From contig NC_089313.1 in the NCBI RefSeq assembly GCF_036669915.1, forward strand, positions 12,876,440 to 12,940,439: a DNA stretch of 64,000 bases, read 5' to 3'. This DNA comes from Pocillopora verrucosa (lineage: Eukaryota; Cnidaria; Anthozoa; Scleractinia; Pocilloporidae). Shown here piece after piece: positions 1 to 14,000 of this stretch (position 1 is the first letter of the stretch; each line of letters opens with the position of its first letter). The notes beneath the pieces were generated by a model that did not search any database, had not been told where the DNA came from, and saw nothing but the letters and a program-made list of their open reading frames with translations. Both the position numbers and the translations under genes were made by a program.

Positions 1-1800
1 ATTCTTGATTTTCGGTCTGTCGAAGGAAAATTTTTATATAAAATTCCAGGGGGGAAATCAGACGTTTTAATATTTAAACATGACATTCTGCATATAGTTT
101 TGAAAAGTCCTTTAACCCTCTACCAATTAAATCAACGCATTTTCGCATTTACAGTAACAATCCTAAGTGGCCATACAGACAGATAACAGCGAAGGCAACA
201 ATTTGTGAATAATCCTTTAGTGACGACAGAATGGCTATGATTATTCATCGCAATATATTTTGTTATGTGTATGGTTAGGAGATTTCCTTTGCAAAACTAA
301 GGCCATAAAGGATCCTTTGATTGCTCAGTTTTCAAACGAACTTTGCAATGTCACCAGCAATACCTGAATCGCCGCTATCCCGGAGAATTCCTGAAATAAA
401 CCCTACAACCCACAGGTCAGAAGACGGGTTAAATAACTGAACACACTAGAACAGTTTCACACTTTCTTTTTACTTTTATTCTCTTTTTTTGTTTGTTTGT
501 TTTGAAGTTTCACGACAACACTTTTTATAATTCTCTTCATCTAAGAGGAAAATTTTCACTTTACAAATAGCGTTTATATATTGGAAATCGCGAATAAATT
601 TATCCCATGACAATTTTGCTGCGTAGCGAAATAATCTCAATGAATCATCACTAATAAATTTAAACTCAAGCAAACGCCGTCCATACGTATATTAAGTTAA
701 ATTATCGACTTTAAAAATAGCGACGTAAAATTTCACATTTTATAAACCTTTTCATCATGTTCCATTTTTTTTAAATGTTCGCTTATTTTACATACTATAT
801 TTTTCTGTTTCCCCAAGCGTATTTGTACAAGGCAGTAGCAATTTCACCCATGGTAAAAATTATGTCTAGGGGAGATGTGGTCCTATTTCAAATGTAGTAC
901 TTCTCATGACCAATGATAACTATGGCCTTAGTAACAAGGAATAGTTACGATCCGATGTTTAATTTAACTTCTGTGTAAGTGCCTCCAAAGATTTTCGTTA
1001 TTCTATACACATTAAAGCGTAAGTAACTAGTTAAAAAAGTTAACGCAAATATTGCTAGGTTTTGATAATCACTAAACATCGTTTAAATATATCAAAGGTG
1101 AGTTTGAAACAAAGTCCTTAACAATTTTGAACTTCTGCTGGAGAAATCTTGTCCATTGCAAATACAAACTGCAAGATCTGAACGTGACGAAAAATATAAA
1201 TAAAATTGGCCATCCTATCTGCTCACCACATAAGAGCAGCAGTACTTTTTTCCAAGAAATAAATACAAGATTTCAAGCAAAAACAAACAAACAAAAACCA
1301 AACGTCCCGTATCAGATTATTTATATTAGAGTTACAACTTCAACAACGTTCGATTCTCTCACTCTGAAGTTCAAATGATTATTGCAATTCTATGCTCTCT
1401 TTCAAGGATTATAAAATAAAGAGTAATGAATGCCCTACTACTAAAAAATATCGACGGTATTCTCCTCAGTTACCAGAAAGTCCATTCCACTCCATTCACA
1501 TACGCTGACATATGCCCACAGTGCACCTAACAGTTCACTGCCTGCCCTGCGCTGATTATCTGGTGTTACTTTGACTGGTTTTGCGTGTCCTCGTCCTGGA
1601 AATACACGTCAGCCTTTTATCTACGGCGATTTTATCTACAGCTTTCGTTAAGGAACCAATCGTCAAGCTGGTAAATAGTGACACTGGTTCGCAAATGTGT
1701 GTTTATATAGGGCTTGATGTAACTGGTTGTATCATCATTTTAAAGGCATTACATTGTGTGTAGCCTACGCCAGCCAAGTAATGACTATGTAATTAACACT
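1..1800. other. AT-rich sequence, no gene recognised
   Basis: Only short ORFs (60-85 codons) without recognisable domains or convincing splice context. This is downstream of the ULK-type gene, which ends at 2093 on the minus strand. Confidence 0.5.
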
Positions 1801-1806
1801 TTTATT
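1801..1806 (-). promoter_or_regulatory. candidate polyadenylation signal of the ULK-type gene
   Basis: The plus strand reads TTTATT, which is AATAAA on the minus strand, 287 bases beyond the ULK stop codon. The position suits a short 3' UTR. Other A/T-rich hexamers lie nearby, so this is one candidate. Confidence 0.35.
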
Positions 1807-2092
1807 GGCTAACTCGCGGTGTTCCAAAAAATTGAAAAATGGGAAGGAATAGAATGGTGAGCACTCTGTGGTCTTTCACAAAGCAGAATCTTTCAATTCT
1901 CTATTCTTCTGAAGTGACATTAAATTATGCCCAGCGTTGCTTAAGACTACTCCTCCCTTATTTAAAATACTTTTGTGACATGGTATACAGTGCACCTTAT
2001 TCAAGATGAAAAGACCTCAATAACTTTATCTTTTTGGGTGGCATTAGTGGGGAGGGAGAAGAAAAAAGATATTCAGGATTCGGAGTCTGTAA

Positions 2093-5000
2093 TTATTTCG
2101 TTGAGGCGGCGCAAACAAGGCGCCACAAACGAGACCAAAGGATACATTTATTCAACAGACGCCGATCTTCGTCAGTATGAGCTTCTTCCTCCAGGCCTTG
2201 AAGTAAAACCTGAGCAGTCTCGTACTTGACCTTACACTGAAAAGAATTTAGAGTTAGACTAAAAGAGAGAATAAAGAAAAACATTTTAAACTGCTGATAG
2301 ACGAGAAAAAACAGAACTTGACAAGAAACAATGAACACGTGGAACAAACAAATGACTGTTAGTCACCTCTTTTGGGTTTCCGAACACCTCGTCGAGGGCA
2401 GCATTTTGACACTAAAGAATCAAAAACAAAAACAAAAACAAAAACAGGAGGAAACTTGATAAAAAATTCAAGATCTAGCAAATAGCGAATGGCATGCCTC
2501 AACGTTAAAGGTAGTTACCTGTTCCATGGCGTAATGGTACATCAGTCTGTCAGCGCTGACCTGTGAGAAGGATATAAGATGTATTTTACTCTGCGTCAAA
2601 TGAAGCAGTGGATAGAGAAGCAACCTCGCCACAGCTCACCTCCAGGCGTTTGTAAACAAAGCACCAGCAAGACAGTTTGAATTGAGCAGTATCCAGGGAA
2701 TACTGATGGAAGGGGGGGCTAGGGAGGGGGGTGGGGGGAAAGGAGAACAAAGGGTGCAGAAAAGGAGCGGAGAGTTCAATCAAACGCACGTAGCCTAGAG
2801 CACCGCCCTTTGTAATGAGGTTTCCCCAAAACAAAATAACATTCATCACAACAACCCATTCGACAAAGACATATTTTGAAAATGGCCCATGAGAATTCAG
2901 CTAAAATGGACGAAACTCGTCTGAAGCTTAGAAACGCGAGTGACCAAGCCACGATTGATATAAGCTCTGCATATTACTCTTTGGTAGCGACAATGGTGCA
3001 AAGTTTTACGCCAATCGCAAAGCGAACAGTAGCAAAACCAAAGCAATTATGTTGCAGAAAGCTGATTTAATTCTCGAAAGGATTTAACACATACATATTG
3101 TAAGCTCACCGTCATAGATTTTCCATCAAGTGTCTGTAGTCCAGGTTCTAAGAGCTGCTTCAGGTGGGACGCCTTCTCCAAACACTGGTGATATCGACTG
3201 TTCAAGTCGTTTAGAACTGAAAATTGTAAACAAAGATAATAGAAAAACTTAATGCTTCGTTCAGGCTTATTACGAGCACCCGTAGAAAAGGGTAAGGCCT
3301 CAGAGCATCTATCTGACTCACCATTCTTGACAGCATTGGAGGGTTTTAGGTGGCCAACTCTGATTTCTCCTTGTGCGAAGAGAAGAGATAGATTAAGAGC
3401 TCGTAGAGCTTTCACGTACAGTACCAACTGTTCCATTTTCCTGCAAAATGTTTGAACCTTAGTAAGTCACATCTCAGTAAAATCAAATGCTTCGCTATAA
3501 GGTAAAGTCTGTATTTGCAAATCCGAGTCCAGTGATCCTCTCCTTAACAAATATGTTTCATCTTACTATGAGTTAGTTCAGTAATAGATCACAGATGATG
3601 TCAAAGAGTGGAAAGAACAAAACGTGGCACACGAGGCGCAGCCGAGTGTATCACTGATGTTCTTACCACACTTAGACGTCATCTGTGATCTATTACTCTA
3701 CAGACTCACAGCGACATGGAATCTATTTGTTTTATATGATCAAAATGCAAAATGTTGGTAATGGTGATGTCATCTTTGCGTCTGTCCTCCAATAGATCAT
3801 CAGTAAGACCTCATCAAAATGTGTGTATCATTAAACTTATATCATTTAAATCCAATTTGTTACCTTAACTCGTCACTTTTCAGTCCAATCTGATCTGCGA
3901 GGAGGCTTTCGTTCTGTAAGAGGGAAAAACATTTGTTACGAAGAACAAAGATTTAAAATTTTTGTAAATAATCGAACAATTCATTCGTCACATTGATAGA
4001 CGGATGCGAGACTTTTAACCTGTTCAACTACGCAAATCACCAAGGGCAGCCAAAAAACAACATCAAATACGTACTTGTCGGATGGCCACAGAGTCTGTCA
4101 GCACTGTAAAAGGTGTTTCCCTGGCACTGATCACCTCAAGAATGGCATCCGTCAATGACAAAACGAAATTGAGTTTCCTAACGCCCTCCGTGTGCTCCAT
4201 CTGGGGTTTTTACAAATGAAAGAAAATAGGGAGCCGTCATTTCCCTTAGGTTGTAAGTTAACAACAATGTTGTTTCGCTCTGTTTTGCAATCTGTGATTG
4301 TAAAAGAATCGCAGAAAACACCCAACCTCTGACTTAAAATCTCTTTTGGCCTAAAAAAAAAAATAAAAGCTTATCGAAGGCTTTTCTGACAATAAGGGTC
4401 GCCCTGAATGTCTTCGCAAATACACATTTATATACATGGTATATTTGTTGGAGATCAACTTTCAATTGATTGCAAAAAATTGACTTGGGATTAAATTAGT
4501 TTTGCTTCAATACTCTCTCTTATTATTATAGAAAATTCGCACATCTCCCTCAACCAATCAGATGCATACTTAATACAACAGTGTTTCACACACTTAACCC
4601 TTTACACCGCAAGATCATCATGCATATTCTCCATACTGTTTTCTATCCATTCCAAATGGTACTGAAATGGAGAATTTATTCAACAGTCAAGAGCTTCTCG
4701 GGTGGGTGATCATTTCCCTTATTCGCATGACCTTTATGTTTAAATCAACAGTGACACTGTACGGAGAGATAAGATACTAATCACTCTTAAGGTTTACAGA
4801 TTTGGGGCTGCTTTGCTGTTCTTCTTTGCGTTCCCATTGGATGCAACTGAGATGTTCCCTTGTTTTAATTGGCCGTTGTGATCTCGTTAGTTCAGTTTAA
4901 TTACAATCAATGGACTAGTGCTGCAAGTCAGTTAACTATTTTCTTACATCTAAGAGAGTATCCTCTGGCAGTTCAGGAGCTATAAGAGCTATGGGGCCCT

Positions 5001-8000
5001 CCATGTCTGGTGAAGACGCCTCGGTTTCCTCTCGTCCAACCATGAGCCTCTTGGGGCTCCTGGGAGGAAAATTGTCTCCAAATCCGAGAGTGACTTTCGT
5101 TCCTGTCGAGATAATCAAGGCATCAGGGTGAACGGTCTCTCAGCAGCTCACATCCAGTAGTTGTAAAAAATTGCTTACTATTCACACATAAGGAAGGAAA
5201 TAATGATAATCCCTCTTTGTAAATTTTTCTTAGTATGACATAGACCCCATTACTAAAAAGGTAGAAATCTAAATTTATTTTTCATGCTGTTACCACTTTT
5301 CACGCGCTTATGCAGATTGCTTGGTTTCTGATTGGTAGATGTGATTACCTTGGTTTTGGTTCCACGCCACTCCATCGAAAATCACTCTAACACGTAATGT
5401 TTACCTTGACTAACAACAGCAGGTTTCTCTCCATTCTTAGTCGCGTTTGGTGAATTCCTCCCGAGTAGAAACATATTCTCGCTCGTTTTTGGCGAACACG
5501 ACCCAACAGTAAAAAGACCCTTCAAGGGCTTCATCTTATTGTCAGGATCAACTGTGGGATCGCTGGCCTCCGTACTATGGGATGTCTTTGTCGGCGAGCC
5601 TGGTATGGTAGGAAGTCCGGTAGGAGAGGATGAAATAGGTGGACTCTTTCCTCTCAGGGGGGTGAATCCACCACCTGAATTCCGACGGAACACGGGAGAT
5701 GTTCCTGCAGCCCCTAGTTGGAACCCTGTTGATGCCAACAAGCTTCCCTTCCTTGGAAGGCCCATTGCTAGTATGGCCGGCGAGCTGTGCACGCGTATGA
5801 TCTGCTTGGTCTCTGCTCCTGGCTCAGAGAGGTCTGTTATTGGGACACCCATTCCTGACCTTGAATGACGAGCCAGAGCTGTCAATATTGACGAGCTGTC
5901 CGGTGACTGAGTAACCAAAGGTTCAATATTGGAGAGAGCTCTTCGGAAAGTCCCAACTGCTGCACCCCGTGCCAGCCCCTTATCAGCATTCGTGTTAGAA
6001 AATCCTGCAAAAGCTTGCTGGTGCAAGCCCACGGTCATCTCAGACCGTGCTTGCGCACTTAAAGCTTGAGCAGCAGCAGTGAGAGGGATAGAAGATCCCT
6101 TGGGGCTAACCTGCGCTGCTTGTCTCTGTGTTGCTGGACTGTTTTTTCGGCTGCTGCCACTTTTCAATGCACTTGGGCTACTATTTGGGCTCTTGCCTAC
6201 TAACGGTTTAGAGGACGGGGTGCCTGTCTGCTTTCTAGGAGTCATGCCTGAACTGGCTCCGTGGTGAGTAGGAGATGGGGAGGTTCGAGAGGGTGCCTGT
6301 TTGGGTACACTTCCACTGCGTGGAATAGGCAGAGGAGAGGATGATAGCTGACCCTTTGGTGTAGGTCCTGGAGAGGCACTTGTGCGCTTTCTTATTGTGA
6401 TTTCAACTGGAGGGGAATCTGCAGATGATGGAGATGACAATGGGGAAAGAGCAGGCGGGGCCTGTACCAGTGGTGAAGATGGGGAGACTGGGGATGCTGA
6501 CTGTGGCGAACCCACCATAAAGGTGGCTCTCTGAGGAGTGCGTGATGATGGAGGAGAAGGAGACTGTGGACTGCTGACAGTCCTTGGAGGTGATTGGCTA
6601 TGGAAAAGGAAGAAATTACAGTATCATTTTAATAGATCCTAACTAAATCTGCAGAACTAATGAGAAAGAATATTTACCCGTAGAAAGGAAACAGCGGATC
6701 AGAATGATGCCTCTGCTGATGATATCCTGGAGACAAATTGAAATTCATCTTATAACATCCTTCTACCAACAAGATAAAAATATCAATTCTCCCTCTTTCC
6801 GCCATACATTTCTACTAGTCTAAGCTCTGAGAATTCAGTTTTAAACCAAACAAACTTCCCATATTTATAATTTCATTTCTTCTCGGCACCTTTCTGCTTG
6901 ACAGTGTATGAATAGTTTAAGGGGAAACTAAAATTATTAGCTTGATGATTCATTCTTGTCGAGTACAGTTCTTCACTTATATGTGAAGGTTAAGCAAGTC
7001 TTAATTTTTTTAAATCTAATTTTATCTTGATAATTGTTTTTACTACTTAAACTAAGACCAGAAAAAATAAAGTCATCAAAGCAGATATTAAGACTTGTTC
7101 TTTAAAAAAAATCTTAAGTGTGATGGTGATAACTAAAACCTCTAAATGGACAGCGTAATAAAAACGAAAGGTTTAGAATCATGTTCTGTTTGGTTGTAAC
7201 TTGACTGTGAAAATGATGGAGTCAGGCAAATGTTTTTGTTATAATAAAGTTACAACTTCACATCTAAAATTATCCTAATTACAGAATTATGTGTATGTTG
7301 CATTGCAGTTTAGATTAAGAAGACCATAGCAATGATTTTGTCAAGGTATACATGTAGCTTCAGACGTATTCTATACAAACAAATATGAATACTCACTTGG
7401 AGTTTCTGGATTAGATGGGACCAGCACAAAACCCTAATTGATAAGGTTGAATTTTATACTGATTAGAATTAATAAGAAACAAATTCCTCAAGGAGGGGGA
7501 AGGAATAATAATTGAAGTCTCAGGCTGAAAAGGGGTAGTCTCTTATACAGAGTATCTGAAATAGGGCATGGTTTATCTACTCTTCTCTGTTATTTACAGC
7601 CATTTTATCTTATAAACTACGGGGTTATACAAGGATTTCTAGCCCTGCGAAAAGCCTTAACAACACACGTGAAAAAATATCGTATTTTTCCACGTGTGTT
7701 TGATATCGCCAATCAGCTGCTGACACGTCATGCGCCTTTCGCGCCACTCGGTCGGGTTGATGAATGAACGGCAAAGCCTTCACGATTCTCAATACAGAGT
7801 CATTTGACGTAATTTTTTCCGGATCATGGCTGCTAAAACACTGAAAAATCCGTATCGCTTACAGACAGTGACATTCAAACTTTCCTAGAAAGGGAGGAAA
7901 CCAAATTACGGAAAGAAAAACCGAAAGTTACGTATTCGATGGCTTTGGTAATGGACAACTGGAAGATTTACCACAGTCCGACTTTGGCCGTGTACCTGAA

Positions 8001-11000
8001 AGACTTCTTCTGTTGGTAAGGACCAAGTCAATAACTGAGAGTTTTGTACATTGAAAATTATGCCAATGGTTTGATTTTGTGGTGTTCCAACGCATTTTTT
8101 CATGTTGAGCCTTAGCGTCAACACACTTTATCTTGTGCACTGGATTAACATGCAGGCTAGCTAAATGGCAAGTCAGCATTAAGTACTCTCAAACAAACCT
8201 CAGCAGCTAGCTCATCATCTTGCACTGCATTTGGAGGGTAGGCACCTTGAGAACTAAGCTGTGCACCTGAGTCTTGAAATAAACAAACAAAAAAAGGATA
8301 AAATATAAGCAATAAATATAAACTTTCCAATTCCAGTTTTGACAATTTAGCACTTCTAAACCCTGCATAGCATACCTCCAGGTACACAATCATTACCAGG
8401 AAATTTGCAAGTCATTGCATTTTCACTGAAACAATCCACTGAGTGGAACACATCACAACTATAACAGGGTAATTTATTATTAGAGTGATTGGATGAAGGG
8501 CTAACGATCAATCTGTCAGCTTCTAAACTCTTTACGGTGGCCAATTTATGTTATCAACTCAGTTGACAATACTTAATTACCTTGTTGTACTCTCCCACCA
8601 ATGCAGCACCACAATTTCTACAGAAACTTATCTCCTTTATTTACATCACAACTATACCTTGCAGCACTAAGACAGCCAATAGGCCTCTACAAAAATTCAT
8701 TATTTGCAGAATTTTTGCCTGTGCAGTTTGAAGTTTGTACAACAACATCCAGAGCTTGGCATGCTAAACATTATGCTATCATATATCCTCTTTATATCTA
8801 TCATTATTCATTAATTAATATATAAAAATTCAAAGCCTTTCCCAAAACTTACTGTTTGCAGAGGTGCTGATATTCATAATTGTGGGAGGGTCCTGAGGGG
8901 AAATGCCTGTGCCATCATAGGGTGGAGTGATGCGATGAAGAAGATCAACTCTTATGTCACCCAAAGCTTCTGCACCAAAGTTCTATTGAATTGAATTCAG
9001 AGAATAAAAAAGAAAAAAAAAACCGTAAGGGCACTAACAGGTGACTTTATATGACTTATAAAATGAGGAGAGAAAATTGTTCAAAATTATGGACTGGATT
9101 AAAGTGTTAGTTATTTTGACATTCTTACACTGCATATCCAACTGGCTAACCATGTTTTCACATTACATGTAAGTGATTGTCACAGTAGTTTCTTGCCAAG
9201 AAATAGATTTGTAACATTAGCAGAAAAATCTAGTGTTTAAAAGTATGTCTCTTGCCCAGGTAGTTGGTACATATACATGTAGGTTGCTTTACACTGTTTC
9301 CCACATAAATCCTGGTTCTAGGGGTTAGGTGTCCCTAAAAAAACTTGAAGTCTATCTACTACATGTTGAGAAAAACTCATCCTGTGAACATTGGAGCTGA
9401 GTCCATAGGGAAATTGACTAGTTTGATGGCCTTCCTTTTCTAAACAGCTATTTAGGCTATGCACTAGCTCCTCCACATTAACAAACAATGTTACAGTAAT
9501 GTTAATGATGATGGCACACTTACTGGGGAATAGGAAGGTGACCTTGTTCCATGAGAACTGCCAGAGTATTTACGCTGAGGAACTGGAACAGCAACTGGGG
9601 TAGCTACATACATGTGGAAAGATATTAAAAAATCAAATGTTAAAACAATTTCAAAAGTTATCCAATTCTTTTAAAAGTTGTCCATGGACATTTCCAGGAT
9701 AGGGATAGTTTATGAGTCTAAAACATCAAAAATGTTAATATTTTTAATAAATTATTTCTGCCATTTAAATCTTAGGTTAAACTACAGTTGTAGGTCTCTT
9801 TTACATTTACAAAGTCAATTATATTTCTAGAGGGATTACCGTCAACATAATGAAAGTTTTCACAGACAGGTGTACATGTATAAATTTCTTTCTAAAACAA
9901 ACATCTCACTCAATTATTTTACTTTCTTTGTTCCAGTTAACTGCCTACAGCTGTATTTGCCTATATTAACACTATTAGTAAGATACATGTAGGTTTTTGC
10001 TTACATGCACGATGGGGAACTCTGCCAGTCAAGAAAGGATGTGCAAAGAATTCACCTGTAAACAGAAAAATAAGTTGATATATATTTAATAATCACTGCC
10101 CTGATGGGTGCTTGATACACAAGTTAATGATGGTATATTTAAACAATAAACACATTAAGGGTGCCATATCAACTTGAAATTGTACAATCCTCAAACAATC
10201 CCTCCCTCCCTTCCTGCTGAAAGTTACCCTGTGAAAGCCTCCTACAAAAATGCTGCATTTCTTTGGAAAACAAATGTACATGTAGATGTATTATGTGCCC
10301 AGAATGAAACTTTGTCTAACACAGCCTTGGAAACTCGCTTTCTTAAAAATAAATTTTCAGCTCAAAATGGTTCTGACCTCTTCTCTCATCTGTGCTCAGC
10401 CTTGTTCTCAGATTATCAACAGCAGCAGTAACTCATTTTATAAACTTAGAGTTATTGATTGCACATGAGTAAATAGAAAGATTTGTGGTTAAATTAGACA
10501 ACACCAGCCTCAATCTACCTCAAACAATTCACCTTCAATCTTTGTGTTTTTTAACAGACTTCTCAGTAAATTAAACAAAGATATAAAAACTATTTACCAA
10601 AATCCAGCCTGTCACGAGGATTCCTTTTTAATAATCCAATAAGTAGGTCTTTCAAGTGGTTTGAAGTACCAGCTGGTATACTGAGGTAACAAAAAACAGT
10701 TGTTTACTATTCGTGGATAAAATAAGACTCAGTATTGATAAAGCATGAAATAAATATGATATTCTACTAGTACAGTAATCAGATTGTATCTGACAAACAA
10801 GCAGGCACAGACTGAAGTACTAGATCAAGATATACAAAGAATTGAAATATTGTTAGCTTGCCATTTTGCCACTCACTTTGGAGAAACAGATTTGCTCTTT
10901 TCATAAAACTTCTTTAACTGCTGAGGGCTGTTTGCCTGGAAAATGACAAAATTAGAAAAAATCATTGATATTATATAACATCGATAAAGTTTGTCACAAT

Positions 11001-14000
11001 TGGCTTTTTAATGTCATGGTATATAAGAGCACCTGAAAGGGGGCTTTACCAGTGAGACACTGGTAAACAATTGTCCCTACACTCCAGAGATCAGCTTTGG
11101 CATCATATCCTTTGGACATTATAACTTCAGGAGCCTTGAATGACAAAGAAGGAAAATAAACTCAGTAAATGAATATATCAAAAGTGGGATATAGAACTGA
11201 AATTTTGACCACATGTCATTCAGTAATAATGAAATATGGTACAAAAAATTATTTAAACACAGAGTTCTACCAATAATTGCTGACTACATGTAGTTTAATT
11301 TGTTTTATTTCTTTTATTCTCTGCTTATTTGCAAATACATGTAATGACAATTTAGAAGAACTCTACGAAGTCCAAAACAGCAGCAGTATTATTTCAAATG
11401 AACCATTTTCACTCACAAAGACTGTTTCACCACTAATAATTTAGTTAAGGGTGAAACCATTTTTCTAAATAGCACCCAGAGAAACACATAATTATAGTTC
11501 ATGCAACTCAGGAACTCAAAATATCTCAGCAGTTTATACATACCATGTACATAGGAGATCCACATAAAGTAGCTGCCATCATTTCACCAGGGAGAAATCT
11601 TGCAAACCCAAAGTCAGCTAAAACAACAATTCAGAATATGTAAAATAAATGGTAATGACCAGTACAATAATACAAAAAGTAGATACCTTAGACCTCTCCC
11701 ATTGCCAGTCCCAAACCCAAATGAAAAAGAAAAAAAAATGAGGTGGCTAGTAACTCTATGTTGTGAAAAGAATGTTTGCTACAGAATACTGCAAGAATTT
11801 GAGACGTTGTGGCTTATCATGGTGAAAGTTCCTTATGAAGAAGGTTGACACCATGAGGTTAATGATTGAGGTGGCTGTTCACAAGCTAGGAAAGCAACAC
11901 CCATGCAAAACCTACCAATCTTTATCTTGATCTGTGATGGTGAGGGAGTGGTTGTCCCTGCATGGTGCAGCAGTAGATTCTGAGGCTTTAAATCTCTGTG
12001 CACGACACCTTTGGATTGCAGTGTGCACATGGCAGAAGCTGAGGAGAACCAAAATTATTTAACAAATTGAATATCATCAAAAGTCAGAATAAATACATAA
12101 CAACTATATTCCAGCTACACTGTAAAAGACAATGTAAATCAAATATCAACAGTAGGAAAAAATAAAATTAATGAAAAACATACCTATCTGACGTAAGAAA
12201 ATATGGATTGTATCCTCACTGAGAGTTCCCTTTGCTGTAAGGAATAATGTAGACTTGTTTATAACATTAATCCTTTACACCCTAACATCAGTATGCATAT
12301 TCTCTATACTGTTCCTTGTATATTTCCTAAGGTCCTAACAAGGAGAATCTGTTTAACAACTGAGAACTTCTTCAGTCAGTGATCATTTCTTTTATTCTCA
12401 TGACATTAATGTTGGATTCAAGGGTGATATTGAAAGGAGAAACTAGATGTTAGTCACTCTTAGGGGTTAAAGGGTCAATAACCCTTTTGGTAACAGTGTA
12501 TATGTACATGTACCTTAAGTTTGATAACTTATTCATTGTAACAGAAGTGAACTATTCTTACCACGAAGGTAGTCTGCAAGATCCCCTCCATTGCAATACT
12601 GTTGAATCAAGAAACACTACTGCTTAACTAGAGTATAACACCAGAATTTTTATTACAACATTGAGAGGCAAGAGAGTTGTAAAACAGAAGGAAAATGAGC
12701 GACATAACAGCACAATGTCTCAAAACTTTACAGAGGGTTGCAAAGGGGGCTCCTGATCCTCTTTATCCTTTAGAAAAAGTCATGAATTACGTATTTAGAA
12801 AGGAAAACTTCAAACAGCTATGGAATAAGGTAACACAATAAGAGAACATATAATATAATAGCTGCATATCTGAATAAAAAACACCAAACACCATTGAAAC
12901 TTTGCTGAAATACTCTGCAAAGCGGCCATAAAATTCTTTGGTCTGTGATGCCTTGGCACACTTAGTACTAAATGCAAAGTGTGTCAAATAGTTTGATGAC
13001 ATAAATTTTAGTTACAAAGAAAAAACATCAAACAAACAAAGATGACTAACCTCCATAACAAGAAAGACATTATTGGATGTTTCCTAAAGAATATATGCAG
13101 TCAACGATCATTATCATATAAAAAACTTGCAACCTTTACAATAAAATTGATAGTATTGATAAAATTATAAACCACATAACATGACCGCAGTCAGTGTCTG
13201 GGTCAAAGGCAGGCTTAATTTTCCCCAAAATATGACTATTATTTTAGGCTTTTAAATCAAATTATACATTCCAAACCCAAAGGGGTAGAGATAGTGGAGG
13301 AAAATTTGAACCTAAAAGGTGGAAAAAACAAGTGTTTGACAACGGCTTTTACATTGCCTTCTATTTTGACGTTACTTAAAACTAGATCAATTTACACGGC
13401 ACGCAAGTATGAAATAATTTTCTGAAAAAAACGTAGTCGGTATCTTATTCTTTCATTCTGGGCAATCTTCCAAAATTCCAAACACATCATTCTTCTTATA
13501 AATCGAAAATATTTATAATTCCATCATTACCTGACAGTCGAAAAGAGAAACCACATTTTCGTGATGAAGTTCCTAAAATGAAAGATATAAACATTGTTCA
13601 CAAGTAGGTACATATGCTTTTTAGCACGCAAGAAAAAGGTTTTCTAAGTTACAGTGTCTTAAATTACGCGGGATAAATTCACTTTTCAAAACAAGGATAC
13701 TTAACGGGAATATTAGAAACCCAATATTGAAGTTTGACCGCTCGATCAAGGGCAATCACTAAGCTGGCTGCACATGACAACTGCGTGAAGGATTGCTATT
13801 ATTTCAATGAACTTTCCCCTTGGGCATATATTGTGTCTTGTGATCACGCAATTAACAATGGCTTGTCAGACAAAAACCTCGCTCTGCAAAATGAATGTGT
13901 ATTGCATAAGATAAATTCTACGGTAAAGTTATCCCTCTCTCACCTTTAGAATTTTTATTTCCTTTGCAAGAAGATTCTGAGTCTTGGAGAGATTCTTCTT

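Noticed and set aside
5539-5868. 109-codon plus-strand ORF
   Set aside because: It is antisense to the Ser/Pro-rich exon of the ULK-type gene and owes its length to that codon composition.
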